64,000 nucleotides of DNA, from positions 15,247,748 to 15,311,747 of the forward strand of contig JAJEKV010000031.1 in assembly GCA_021234155.1 (NCBI GenBank). The letters run 5' to 3'. The notes under the pieces were generated by a model. The model did no database searches and was not told the origin of the DNA. It saw only the letters and a list, made by a program, of their open reading frames with translations. Within the stretch, counting starts at the first letter, position 1; every line of letters begins with the position of its first letter. Shown here piece by piece: positions 33,972 through 44,909 of this stretch. The position numbers and the translations under genes are program-made. Source of the DNA: Isoetes taiwanensis. Taxonomy: Eukaryota > Streptophyta > Lycopodiopsida > Isoetales > Isoetaceae.

Positions 33972-34277
33972 ATGGCGGCCTTGACGAAAATGTTGCTGTT
34001 ACTAATCGGAGCCTGCATTTTGAGCATGTCACAGGTGAGGGATTCTAAAGCAATGCAGGCTGAAAAGGCGAAGGTTCATGGGGATCCAAAGTTCGATCCG
34101 AAGGAGCATGGCTATGGCAGAGGGCCGGGCTATGGAGGAGGAAAGGGATACGGAAGAGGCAGCTATGGCGGAACCCCGGGCTATGGCGGAAGCTCTGGCT
34201 ATGGTGGAACTCCGGTGGGGTCTGGCTATGGCGGAGGTTCTGGCTATGGCGGAGGCTCTGGCTATGGCGGTACATGA
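33972..34277 (+). CDS. Secreted glycine-rich protein (GRP), 101 aa
   Basis: An intact frame from ATG 33,972 to TGA 34,275. Residues 1 to about 28 form a signal peptide (MAALTKMLLLLIGACILSMS, then QVRDSKA). Residues 29-45 are a charged spacer (EKAKVHGDPKFDPKEHG). The rest is a run of GYGG / GYGR repeats with Ser, Thr and Pro. This is the layout of class I-type plant cell-wall glycine-rich proteins: secreted, low complexity, structural or defence related. No Cys-rich tail is present. It is the only clearly intact small host-like gene in the window, and it lies within a possible TIR element, so it may be captured cargo. Confidence 0.8.
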   Translation: MAALTKMLLLLIGACILSMSQVRDSKAMQAEKAKVHGDPKFDPKEHGYGRGPGYGGGKGYGRGSYGGTPGYGGSSGYGGTPVGSGYGGGSGYGGGSGYGGT

Positions 34278-34555
34278 TCGAGTTCGAGTCTAGGTCCTAC
34301 ATTTTTTCATCCTAATTCTGTACAGAGCGGGTTCTTAATCGAGCAATTTGAATTGGTTATTCCAATTCTCGACTCACTTGAATTGGTTATTCCAATTCTC
34401 GACTCACTAGTCGAGAAGAGGAGAATGGTTTATATTTTTTTTATTAGTTATTTATTTAATTAAATTAATTACATTATTTTATAATTAATTATTAATTATA
34501 TTTTGATAATATGTATTTTTAATCTCAATGGATACGTTCCCTTTATTATTTTGGC

Positions 34556-34742
34556 TTTCCCCCCCCTTCCCCTTCCCCCTTTCCCTTGCCCCTTCTTCTC
34601 CCTTGCCCCTTTCCCCTTGTCCCCTTCCCCCTTGCCCCCCCCCTCTTCTCCCTTGCCCCCTCTTCTCCCCCCTTCTCCCTCCCCTCTTTTCCCCTTGCCC
34701 CTCTTCCATGACTTCTCCCCTCCCCCTCCCCCTTTCGATCTC
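34556..34742 (+). repeat. Polypyrimidine (C/T) tract
   Basis: About 185 bases of nearly pure C and T in runs of CCCCTT-type words. Long open frames on both strands here are by-products of the tract. Confidence 0.9.
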
Positions 34743-34929
34743 ACCTCGCTCAACTTTCTCAACTATTTATTTGGAAATTCTGTAAGAAAATATTATGAAC
34801 CAGTCCTTGTTATATGATGTGAAAATCTAACAACGATTCAATGTAAAACTTAAATTTTGTCAGTATGAGTCTCATTTTCAGTCTGAGTCCCAAATTTCGA
34901 GATTTGACCCACTTTAATTAAATGCGACT

Positions 34930-35869
34930 TAAAATAGATGCAACTTCCTTCTTCCTTTTTTGACCATAAGAAATGATAGATATAAAAAACCGGATATAAC
35001 AAATGGTAGATATATAACTTAGAAGCAATGGTGTGACCATAAGAAAGGTAGATATAAGAAAAACCTTACCACCCTATATTCTGGAGGTCCTACTATGGTT
35101 GCTAGATTTAGTTCTTCTTCTATCCATGTTGTTGCTTCCAATATGTTCATTTTCGTTTGACATGCTTGATGTCTTCTTGCCATAGTACCATTTATTAATG
35201 TGGTAGATTTATGTCCTAGTATAAACCTAGAATGTGGAAATTCTCTTCAATATTGTCAGTAATTTTTCCTGTGCAGTTGAATTGTTCGTCTCATGTGGTT
35301 GAATTGTTCAACTTATTGTTAACTTGCAACACGTATGAACAAAGTTGTTAGACACATATCTTATTGCTAATTTGCAACATGTATGAACAATGTTGCTAGA
35401 CACATATCTAAAAGAAAGATCGTAGCAATTCAATGAAAAAAAAATTTCGTGGAAAATCATGGGTTCAAATCTTGCACGTTTAGGGACGTATTTCATTCGA
35501 ACAAACACTCACTACAAAATGAGGAACCATTACCAAATGTTGGACATTAATAGCAAATCTAATTACACAAATTTAGAACTAAAGCAAATATTCATGGCGG
35601 GTATCTTCAAAACCCAGCAGCTTTTACACCGATTATCTTATACACAAAGCGACCTTTGCGATGAATGAAACAAAAGAAATGTTCGTGGCGACCTGGCCGC
35701 CACGATAAATTTCTTGTATGATTAATTCTATGATATCTTTACATATATATTGCTCTTCAATGTATACGTAGGAATTGAAGTCAAGAACAGAAAACAAATG
35801 ATGTACTACTTAAACATCTACAAGATTGAAAGGGACCTTGGGGCTTCTTCATCAACACAGGCACATCTT
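34930..35869. other. Gene-free stretch with small tandem repeats
   Basis: A 45-bp unit ('acttgcaacacgtatgaaca..ttagacacatatctt') is duplicated at about 35,322-35,410. 'accataagaaa.g.tagatata' recurs at about 34,963 and 35,036. No gene seen. Confidence 0.5.
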
Positions 35870-35886
35870 TATATCTTTAATACATT
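35870..35886. repeat. Target-site duplication of the 5.3 kb LINE (copy 1)
   Basis: TATATCTTTAATACATT here and at 41,181-41,197 flank the LINE exactly. This copy is followed by the poly(T) that is the LINE's poly(A) tail on the other strand. Confidence 0.9.
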
Positions 35887-35897
35887 TTTTTTTTTTT

Positions 35898-37368
35898 GAA
35901 GAATATAGGAATATATTAAACCACTAGAATGTGATCAAGTACAATGATAAGTGTGGTGCTAAGAAATGAAGTGCCCATCATGATTCACAATCTGTAGGAA
36001 TGTCGACCAAATTTCCCGCTTAACTGTGCCAGACAAGCTTGAGACTTGGTAAGCCTGCCACAACTTATGCCTCAAGATCGGAACCAACCAAAAGGGCTAA
36101 GCAGCATTCTCGAAGACCTTCGCTCTCGCCTTTTCCAAATCAACCACGTAAGCCAAGCTCAGATAAATGGAACGCTGGCTGCTTGGCTACACGACCAACC
36201 GCTAGGAAAGACTCCCGAGAAGCTTCGACCGCATAGTGAAGACCCAAAGAGGGCTCTCACCCAGACCAAGCTGCCCCTACCTGCGTGCATAGGACAAAGC
36301 GGTGCTCAATGGTCTCTACCCCTCCCACATAGAGGGCATGTTTCCGCTACCGAGGCTTGAACCCGCGGTATTTTGACATTCACCCCCGAGGCTACGGTGC
36401 AAGATCTGCCAGAGAAGGGTACGGATTTTAGGAGGAGGCAATGTATTCCACGCCCACTTCCACATGGCGGGCCACTTACTCCCCGAAGCTTAAGTGACCA
36501 CTTATCCGAAGGGCGTAATGTGTCCCGGCCGCTAGAAGCCCATAAGCGATGCTACAAACCGAGATGCATCAAGTCCACTATGCGACTTCCAAACGCGATT
36601 GACGGAGAAGACAACCGCAATGGAATAGCATTCGCAATTCGCCCAAGTCCGAATGTCCCAAATAAGGCCAAATCGATCCCTAAAAACTCCCACGGGCGCC
36701 GATGACCCTCCCAATACCAGTCACGGATGGATGTTACCCCTGCAGCAATCCATCGGCGCTGAGTACCTGGGTGTAGGGAAGAGGCCAAGGGAGATGCAGA
36801 ATCCAAGGGTACCCAAAGAAAGGGCGATGAGGCTACCATACACCTGCTAGGGTCCAATGAAAAGAGAACCTTGACCACCTTCCGTGCCTTGAGGAGACCT
36901 TTAAGAAAAGGCGAAGCATGAGGGAATGGCCGCAAATCCTCAAACAGAGCCCACGGCAACTGAACCGAATTGCTGGCTTCCTAAACACAATAGAGTGGCG
37001 TAGCGACTGTGCCAACAGAGCCAATCCTGGGGATTGTTGCTCCTGCAACAACCGCCGGATGAATTTCGACACCCGGAACCTTCGCGTGCAAGGACACATC
37101 AAGCATACCCTAAGCCCCCGCCTTTTACGGGGCGTGCACATTTCCACCATCGACCTTCAATCGTAGCCCCCTCCACATTTCCCCCAAACAAAATTGCGAA
37201 TGGTGTCATCCAACTCCTTAACCACACTTTCTCGGCGCCAAGTATGCGAGGGCTGCGTAAACATGAGTGCTTCTGAGCAATCGACTTGGCTATCGAGAAT
37301 CCTACCAGCCATGGTGAGTTTACTTCCCCTCCACCGGTTCGATGTTTGCTTAAGATTCTCAGAATGTC
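35898..37368 (-). pseudogene. LINE ORF2 C-terminal region and 3' UTR
   Basis: At about 37,340-37,160 RWRGSKLTMAGRILDSQV, then VVKELDDTIRNFVWG, corresponds to the thumb and following conserved block of plant LINEs ('W..k.Ls.aGR..L...V' then 'l....R.FlWg'). Below that only short pieces of the zinc-binding C-terminus are open (36,552-37,150). Frames are broken several times. The last 400 bases are 3' UTR ending in 'attcttcaaaaaaaaaaa' when read on the reverse strand. Confidence 0.75.
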
Positions 37369-38600
37369 TCACTTAAATTGCCCTAGCATTAATGTCCAAG
37401 CCAAATGGTATGCCCTAACGTTTGGCGGTACCGTGTGTGGTGGTGTAAGATCCCGAGGAAACCGACTCAACCACGCAGGAGGAGGTTCCTCCAAGTACCC
37501 ACATGGCCGAACGCCGACCACCAAAGCAAGCACCGAAGCTAAAGAAAAGGCATCCAAAATATTCTTGGCTGCCTGGAGATTGGACTCATCTGCATGAAGA
37601 AAGAGGAATGTATCATCCGCAAATTGATTGCAAACCTGTTGCGACCCATCATCCATGCGGAGACCTTGCACCACATTGTCGACAATCGCCACACGAAAAG
37701 TTTTCGCGAGAGAGCTTCGCCACTATAGTGAATGGGGAGGGGGCCAACGGACATCCCCGCCTAATGCCTCGCCCACGAGAAAGATTGAAGAGATCTCACC
37801 CGACACCCACTGTCGTCGCCCTAGCGGACACGCGACTTCATAACCGTTTCCCCGAAACTAGGTCCGCACCCAAAGGCTCCTCGCATCATATCGCCAAGAA
37901 CTGCCCAATTAACACTTGTCATAAGCCTTGGCAAAATCCAGCTTAAGAAAAACAAGGGGCTGCCTCATCCTACGAGCCCAATGCACTCCCTCAAAAGCAG
38001 CAGCCACATTATGAAGAATGTTCCGCTGTGGTATAAAACCAGACTGCTCTGCACTAATGGCGTGAACTAGTACTGGCTTAAGCCTCTCAGCCAAAGCCTT
38101 AGCAATGATTTTATACACTACAGACAACAGAGTAATAGGCCTCCAGTCATTGATGGTTTTAGGATGCTTACACTTGGGTATAAGTGAAATACAACCTGTA
38201 TTCAGCCGAGGATGCATCGAGTTATTCCCCAAAAGATCCACATACACCTGCACCACCGAGTCCCCCACCCATTCCCAGTACTTCTGAAAAAACTCCACTG
38301 GTATTCCATCTAATCCAGGACACTTATTCCGAGCCAACAGGCGGCATGCATCCCCCAACTCCTGCCCTGTCAACGGCTCCTCTAGGCTCATCTTTGAAGT
38401 CTTTGAGATTCTTGGCGATACCTTGGCCAGCACCAGCTCTTGAAAAACACTCTGTGAGGGAAGCGGGCTCTCCTTGAAAAATGTTTCATAGTGCGCTGCT
38501 ACAAAGGCCTTGATAGCATCTGGTTGCTGCAACAACACTCCCTGGGGTGTAACTATGTCCGCCATGGTCTGATACTTCTTTTCTGGGCGGCTGCTCGGAA
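37369..38600 (-). pseudogene. LINE reverse transcriptase domain
   Basis: Fingers and palm are clear. EPLTGQELGDACRLL and PGLDGIPVEFFQKYW, then GCISLIPKCKHP, INDWRPITLLSVVYKIIAKAL, EQSGFIPQRNILHNV and LKLDFAKAYDKC (38,565-37,909) match RVT_1 of plant L1 elements, including the first catalytic Asp (LDFAKAYD). After one or more frameshifts the catalytic FADD box follows (complement of 37,612-37,623) in QFADDTFLFLHADE. The catalytic residues survive; the reading frame does not. Confidence 0.9.
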
Positions 38601-38965
38601 AAAGACTTTAGAGCAAGTGTCGATCGCTTCAGCCACGTCAAACCTGCTTTGACCCTCGGCTGCGACACCTTGGCCTCCTCCTCAACCTCGATCGGCCGAA
38701 GCACATGCCGCTCCGCGCCAGCCATCGAGACCCGCCCTCTAAGAGACTCCAGCCCGCATATAAGGCATCCAACTGCGGCAGCCAAAGCCTTTTGTCACCC
38801 CATTCTTTCATAAACCGTTTTACCCTAGCCAATGCTTTGAACCATTGCACTCATTCCGCTATCCCGCTGAATATCTGGCTGCCAAATGAGCTTACGGGCC
38901 AGGAACGCCGGATCCCGTAAAAGCTTGTGTTAAGCTTAAAACCGCCCCGAGGCCGCGGTGGGTGG

Positions 38966-39698
38966 TCATGAAGCCCATTTGAATGATCGGGGAGTGTGAT
39001 CGAGAGGCAGGGTGGCCGGAACATTCACCCCTAGTGAAGGCTGGAGCATAATCCAAGACCTATTTGGAGTGCCATAAACTCTATCCAGCCTAGAGTATGC
39101 CCTACCATGCCCCACCCAATTATTGCACCAAGTAAAATTCCGATCCCCCGAAGCTCTGTCAAACCCCACTCCCCGCACAAACCTAAGCCATTGGTCACGC
39201 TCAAAACCACGCACAATATCTGAACCAATACCATGCACGTCCTCACGGGAGCTCCACCATGTTAAAGTCACCCAGGGACAAACCATGTAGAACCCATACC
39301 AAAGGATTGGAGCTTATTTCGCACCAATTGCGCCCATAAGCAACCTCTCCGGGTGGCCCCAATTGGTGCATACACATTGATAAGCCCCCTCGGACCGCCC
39401 TCCTTCCATTTAATCACTGCCCACTGGCCCTGGCTATCTGTGGCTGAAAAGGTTACATGTACACCCATTTTCCAACAAATCAAAGTACCTCCCCTGGCCC
39501 TGCCCGTTGTAGCAGTTCGATACCGTCTCGATTACCCAAGATATTCATTAAATTGGTAATATCACCCCTGGCACATTTATGCTCCTGCAAACACAAGATA
39601 TCTGGATTAAGATTCTTCGCAGCCATGGCGAGACGTGCTCGCTTATTCGGAGAGGATTTGATGCCTCTCACATTCCAAGATAGAATTTTCTTATCCAT
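38966..39698 (-). pseudogene. LINE endonuclease (EEP/APE type) domain
   Basis: Begins at ATG 39,698 with KKILSWNVRGIKSSPNKR (the family's 'SWNvRGl' start). DILCLQEHKC carries the metal-binding Glu. After frameshifts WAVIKWKEGGPRGLINVYAP and later FTWCNNWVGHGRAYSRLDRV (the 'FTW.n......SRLDR' block) and LPLDHTPRSF with the catalytic D-H follow. All the expected motifs of an APE-like target-site nicking enzyme are present, but in three pieces. Confidence 0.88.
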
Positions 39699-40077
39699 GT
39701 GGGTCGTTGTGCACCAAGGGTCCAGGATCCCCTTGTAAAGCCTCACATGCCTCAACACTATCAGCCCGGGAAGAAAAGTTAGGACTACGATCAATCACCA
39801 TTCGATCCACTTGAGGAGGGACACATGCAGATTGGGTGCGCCGATGGGCTAAGTGACCCTCTTGAGGAGCTCTCACCGAGGCTGCCTCCTAGAAACAACT
39901 TGTTGCCACCCTTCCTTTTTCTCACTGCAACTCTTCAATCTGTGCAAGTCTCCCTACTGACCCTCGGGATCCACCATGCGAGGGAGGGTTCGGGTTGTGT
40001 CTCTGGACTACCCACCTCCCCACACCTTCAACAACACAGGAGGAACAAGTCTGCGAGGGGTGAAGGCGGGCCAACCA

Positions 40078-41180
40078 CTATTTGCTCTGCACTTTTGCTT
40101 GGGTCTTTGAGTGAGGTTTATGCTGGTGAAACTGCTTAAGCGAGGGAAACATTGCCAAAAGCTCTCCCCCATTGAGCAAGTCCAACTGGAAGAAAGAATA
40201 AAAATCACCACTTTTAACCACAAGACTCTGAGGTACCATCTCATCTGCCCGAATACCTACACATATCTGTGGTGCACCCACAATCGAGTGCGCTATGTGA
40301 GTTCCCAGGCCTTTGGCCATGGCCACTAGAAACTCAGGCACCATCATCTCTGGAGGCAGATCCCTAATTTGAAGCCAACATGGCACTCTAACTGCAGCAG
40401 GCCTAGCAGAAGAGAAACCTGGAGCATAATGCTGGAACAAAACATAGGCCCCTCCCATACGTGCCACTCCATGCGAGACCAACTGCTCCACCGTGGCCTC
40501 AGAATCAACCATAATAAGAAAAAAATTATTACCCAGAGACTTCAGGGTCACATATGGAGGCAACCCCAGCCTCTTAAACTGAGCCCGTAGCCAGTACCCA
40601 AGCCTCTGCATATCCAAAAAGGCCCCAGTGAAATGGCCTAACACCGAAGATGCAACCAAATTCTCTGTATACTGCACATGCTTCTGGTGATTGATTTCTA
40701 CAACAGGAGGTAATGATTTAAAAACTTGCTGCAAATCCTTCTTATTATTCTGCTCTAAGATAAGCAGTGCCTCTGTCACCCTAGAACTTTTCTCTGCACT
40801 TTCTGCTTGCAACGGTTGCCTAATCCAATCAGAAAACCTAGGCCTAGAAAGACGGGCAACAGTGTCATTACCTTTCCATGCATGAGGAGTTGGGGCTCGT
40901 GGCGGTTGAGGCACCACCTCTGGGGAAGCTGCAGATATCTGAAAGGGGTCCTCTGGCAGCACATCACCATTCACACCAACCAAGGATGGCAAAGTTACAG
41001 ACTCCAAAGGTGGCATTGAGCTGGGCACCACCTCTCTATTCTCCATCCTACCCGAATTCCCAAAAGCCAGCTCCTGGGAATCCACCGGCTGCCTACTGGA
41101 TACATCCTGGCTAAGAATTGGCTCTTGAAGATCCAGTGCCAAGCTGACGCAGGTTTTGGATATATCCTTGCCTCCTTGGA
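40078..41180 (-). pseudogene. LINE ORF1 (DUF4283-like), 5'-truncated
   Basis: A single frame stays open from the 5' junction of the LINE to a stop at 40,078 (over 350 codons). The central part, GYWLRAQFKRLGLPPYVTLK followed by NNFFLIMVDSEATVEQLV, then a VPCWLQIRDLPPEMM stretch, is the DUF4283 layout of plant LINE ORF1 ('..W.....v......g..f.f.f....d...vl...pw...W..l..lP'). A C-terminal CCHC zinc knuckle is not seen. No ATG lies upstream; the first in-frame Met is internal. This protein would bind the element's RNA. Confidence 0.8.
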
Positions 41181-41197
41181 TATATCTTTAATACATT

Positions 41198-41786
41198 GTT
41201 CCAGGCTCGTTACAGGCTCCTTCGAAATAATACAAGTTTGACGATAATACCAACAATAATACAAGTTCTAAGTAAAAATTTGAATTAATTTTGAAATAAT
41301 AATTTTGTAGCAAAAGTTCATATGAAAAAACACTAAGGGTAGTAGGATTTCCTTATATGGTTAATACGAAATAATATAAGGTTAAGGTTGATACAAAACG
41401 TTAGGTTTTTCGCCCCCATGAAAATGGTGTAATAAGTAGAGGTGCAATCTTAAAAATATTATTAACGAAAATGGTGTCATAATTAAAAGCACAAATCGAC
41501 ATCCATGTTAGCTATAACCGTAGTAAAATCTGGAGGCTATCCGTTAGATAACTTGTTTAGAAATGTAGAGTCATAATAATATCTCAAAGCTAGCTGTTAG
41601 GGATCTCAAATTTTGCCGTTAATCTGTGGGATCTATTTAGCATGTAATTTGAAATAGCTCTCAAATTGGATATTTAAAACTTGCTTAGAGATTTTGCATA
41701 GAGTTCCTGAATGGAAGAGAGTTCTATAAAGAAGCTCCTTTTCAAGGCATATGGTCGAGTGCAAGAACTATGCTTGCCATTCGTGA
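41198..41786. other. Gene-free stretch
   Basis: AT-rich, no recognised feature besides the duplicated LINE target site at its left edge. Confidence 0.4.
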
Positions 41787-43130
41787 ATGGAATATGCAAT
41801 GTTGATAGCAGTATGCTATCTACAGTGTTCAATTACGATATTAACACATTATGTGTGGGTTCAAATCAAGGAATCTAATGATCCCTCTTTTTTAAGGAAT
41901 GTGATTGAAGAAGATTACAAATCTAAGAGTGATAGGAAATTCGTAATCTATGAAGAATATGGTGATACAATCATGGTTTATGGTGGTAAAGAGCAATCAA
42001 AGCCAATTATTGTCATACCTATTGATTCTCCATCTTCTCCATCTGTAAGTCTGGTGATTCAACTTTCCAGAAAATCCTCCATTGTACAGGCAAAAAGCAA
42101 ATTGAAGAAAACTTGTTTGGAAGTTAAAGAGTCAGTGAAGGTTGACTCTTTACCACCTTTTTATAATGGCAAAATTGTGTACGAGTTGCCTCCACAAAAG
42201 GACTCTGGAGGATCTATGGATGGAATGCAACCGTCTTTGGATCCATATAAATGGACAAACCCTAGTCATACAAATGGATTCAAGTCGTGTATACAGGGCA
42301 TTATTAGGTTGGCCTACTGTGTTGGACACTTAGAATATCAAAACCCTTGTTGTGACTATGTGTTGGGGAAAGGCCAAGCAAATTCCATACAATGGAGAGG
42401 TTCTCTAGGGACAAGGCCTAATATTAGTCCCACATCACAAGAACAGGGTTCTCTACATTGCACGTTTTGTAAGGAAGAACCAAATTGTATTGCAAGACGT
42501 GATGTGATAATTCATTATTGCCTCCCTAGCTGCATCATTGACAAGCGACTTGTAGTCTATACTGGAACTCACTCTCATCACATTAGGCATGTGGAAAGCA
42601 AGGAAGACATAATGTGATTGCACTCACTTTTGCACAACATGCCAGTTAGTTCCATTGGTAAATTTGGACCCAATTGGCCATGCAGTTGGTGATTGCAGAT
42701 GTTCTTTCAACATCAGACGTTGATCAAATTGAAATGTTGACAAGCCACAAGGTAGAAGAACTGTTGGACCGCTTGGAACTACTTTGCAATCAAAGGAGGT
42801 AATATTTTCATTTTGAGTAGTCAAGAGTTTCATTATTTTCTAATGCATTTTTGTTTAATGAATAGATTAAGGAAATGGATAGATGATGCAAGAAAAAAAA
42901 AGCAATATTCTGATGACTATAACAACATCATATATCTGAAAAGTAAGTGCCAGTATGAATACTTCCATGGCTCAAAGTTTCCTTACCAAACCCATGACAA
43001 AGATAATGATAGATGCTATATTTTTAAAATGTCAATTGTTGGTCCTAGTAGTGGAGTTGATTTAGTAAACAGAATGTGACCTTGTCAGGATCTTAAAAGA
43101 ATACATGGATGGACTACATTGGCATGTTAA
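41787..43130 (+). pseudogene. Transposase-like zinc-finger gene remnant (WRKY-GCM1/FLYWCH-like)
   Basis: A 276-codon frame (41,787-42,617) has a Cys/His-rich second half: AYCVGHLEYQNPCCDYVLGKG, LHCTFCKEEPNCIARRDVI and YTGTHSHHIRH. The C..C...C..C and final GTHSHH resemble the WRKY-GCM1/FLYWCH zinc fingers found in Mutator-type transposases. After frame breaks, VEELLDRLELLCNQRR ends at a donor (AG|GTAATATT, about 42,799). A 68-bp intron may follow, and the next exon (42,867 onward) reads RLRKWIDDARKKKQYSDDYN then IFKMSIVGPSSGVDLVNRM before a stop. No catalytic DDE part was identified. I cannot name the family with certainty. Confidence 0.5.
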
Positions 43131-43312
43131 TTGAAGAAAATCCAATGCCTATGTGTGGAAATGATTGGTACTTTTTTATAATGTTATAATATTAGTTTTT
43201 CACACATTATAATATTCAAAACGACATCTCTTATTTGAGGAAATACAATGCCTATTGGCATTAAAACAACAGTGTCATTTTTTCTTTTCCATGTATGGAT
43301 ATGTTATGTGTC

Positions 43313-43445
43313 TTTTGGGTTGCCCCTAGGGGGGCAAACCCTTGTTTATGTGGGCTTTTATATCCTAGGTATATTCTTGAATATACCTAGGATATGCTGG
43401 CGACTGCTCAAAACCTCCTATTTCCTATAAACTGGCGGTCAGCTG
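43313..43445 (+). repeat. Dispersed repeat, copy 2, with a near-perfect palindrome
   Basis: Same family as 6,071-6,205. In this copy 43,360-43,395 is a 36-base palindrome with 17-bp arms (ATATCCTAGGTATATTC and its inverse) and a 2-base loop. A nested 'actggcaaggcagg' doublet follows at about 43,490-43,515. Confidence 0.75.
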
Positions 43446-44388
43446 GTAAAGAAATCGAGGTCTCATTTCTTGAAGCCAACCGGGTAACTGGCAAGGCAGG
43501 AGTAACTGGCAAGGCAGGGATCGGCGCTTCAATCTAATCGGGCAGGGATCTGATCGAAAGTAAGTTTTCTAAGCATTGTTGCGTCAATATATGCATGGGC
43601 AATTTTACAGGAAAAGAGATCGGAGTTCATTTCTTTCATTGTGGAAGATATGTGGTCGGCTATAACGCTGAGTATTTTTTGAAGTTTTGCTAAGTATGGA
43701 AATGTAAAGGATAATCTCTAGGATGAGCCTGATAGCCCATGCTTGAGTTTGAACTTAGCATGGGGAAAGGCAAAAGAGTCCAGGGATATAAGAATTGTCC
43801 AGGCCAGTAAGCCACCAAACTGGCGTACTCATATGAAATGTAGACGTTAAGGACCTGGAACGATCTCGACTGTGAATGGCAGCAATGGGACTAAGGGAAT
43901 ACAGAGCTTCAATCAATCTTGAGAAGGAACCAGAATCAGAAGATCATGATACAAGTTTAGCCAGATATCATGCAGTAACAAAATAGAGGAAACACTACAC
44001 GGAGGAGCTTCCAACGCATATTGGTTCTTAGAGGTTGGCAACTTTATTCCTCATAGTAGAAAGAATTTTATGCTCTCTTTCCAGCATCTTTTCTCAATAT
44101 GGATCCTTCACATTCATCTTGCTCATGTCTCAAATTGGGCTTCTAAGTTTGCAAGTCATTGTTAAAACTCATTCAATGCATGCGTTTCCTGCAAGATCTT
44201 TATAGTTCTATGCTGCGGCATGATGCCGACTTTTGTGCTCTAGTCATATGCAGAAGATGGCAATACATGCTAAGAAATTTAAGGTGTACATATACTTGGC
44301 AAATTCATGTGTAGATTCACAGTTTTCTTCCCTTTTAGCTTGGAGAATGCACTCTTATATGTCTGACCTCGATTAATGTACATCCGCA
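43446..44388. other. No gene seen
   Basis: No recognisable coding or repeat structure. It could be intronic if the exon at 44,389 belongs to a larger gene, but no partner exon was found. Confidence 0.35.
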
Positions 44389-44909
44389 GGCTCCTGTTTC
44401 TGCAAAAGCAGAACAAGATGCAAGGTGTCAAGTTGCGCCGTCAAAGGAAATATGGCAATGATGTGATAGAAAATGGAAGGCATCCAAGCATATGCATTTA
44501 CCAAAATGGCGATCATGAGTTAAGAAAACCCTCACTACAATGGACCCAACAACAACCACCAGGAGCAGATCCTAAAGGCCCTCCAGTGAAGTTGTCTGAA
44601 AGCTCTCCAGCTTTACCCTTTTATGGGTTTTACAATGATTACATTGGCTATAATGGACACATATCAAAAAACAACTCCCAATACTTCTGGCAAGGTAATA
44701 ATGTACACGATTTAGAAGGGCACCATGCAACTGTTGACATACCATCTACAGAATTACAGTTTAACAGCTATTCCCTTACGAATAATGGTATTTTAAATTC
44801 AAAGATAGATGCTGGCTTATGGTATGGTTATGTGCCCATGCATCAGACTGCACAGCAGCTCCATCAAGTAGGCACTTTACAAGTTGGAGTGCTTCGTCAT
44901 CAGATACAG
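44389..44909 (+). CDS. Putative internal exon of an unassigned gene
   Basis: An open segment is bounded by an acceptor (CATCCGCAG before 44,390) and a donor (ATACAG|GTACATGC, about 44,909). It starts LLFLQKQNKMQGVKLRRQRK, then becomes Gln/Pro/Asn/Ser-rich with YGFYNDYIGYNGHIS and ends LQVGVLRHQIQ. The composition looks like a transcription-factor activation region. The first residues faintly recall sequence after a GARP/Myb helix (LQKYRL.L), but this is speculation and no flanking exon is visible. Confidence 0.3.

Larger units (their letters stand above)
30423..34929. mobile_element. Possible 4.5 kb TIR element carrying a glycine-rich protein gene
   Basis: A perfect 24-bp inverted repeat (AGTCGCATTTAATTAAAG plus TGGGTC) stands at 30,423-30,446 and 34,906-34,929. 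The left copy directly abuts the poly(A) tail of the LINE. The motif (G)AGTCGAGAA, often as a palindrome (CTCGACTCGCGAGTCGAGAA), recurs on both flanks: about 30,605, 31,058, 31,148-31,165, 31,237 and 31,264-31,290 on the left; 34,362-34,420 on the right. Such subterminal motifs are typical transposase-binding sites. No transposase is present. The two-unit element (31,605-32,706) is nested inside. Two independent repeats giving a chance inverted pair cannot be excluded. Confidence 0.45.
35887..41180 (-). mobile_element. L1-type LINE, 5.3 kb, 5'-truncated within ORF1
   Basis: Reverse-strand non-LTR retrotransposon. Its poly(A) tail is the T-run at 35,887-35,897 and its 5' end is at 41,180, flanked by a perfect 17-bp target-site duplication. 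In order from 41,180 it holds ORF1 with a DUF4283-like RNA-binding domain, an endonuclease (EEP), a reverse transcriptase, a zf-RVT-like region and a 3' UTR. The open ORF1 frame runs right to the 5' junction without an ATG, so the 5' end was lost on insertion. ORF2 is interrupted by frameshifts: inactive, but not ancient. Confidence 0.9.

Noticed and set aside
34045-34293. Alternative frames across the glycine-rich gene (RHSQSL.., AMAEAL..)
   Set aside because: Shadows of the GYGG repeat; only the frame from 33,972 has a signal peptide and a sensible start.
34485-34817. Long Pro/Leu/Ser and Gly/Arg/Lys frames
   Set aside because: Artefacts of the polypyrimidine tract; no stops arise because only C and T are present.
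36039-37946. Plus-strand frames across the LINE
   Set aside because: The real coding content is on the reverse strand (RT, thumb and C-terminal motifs); the plus frames are shadows.
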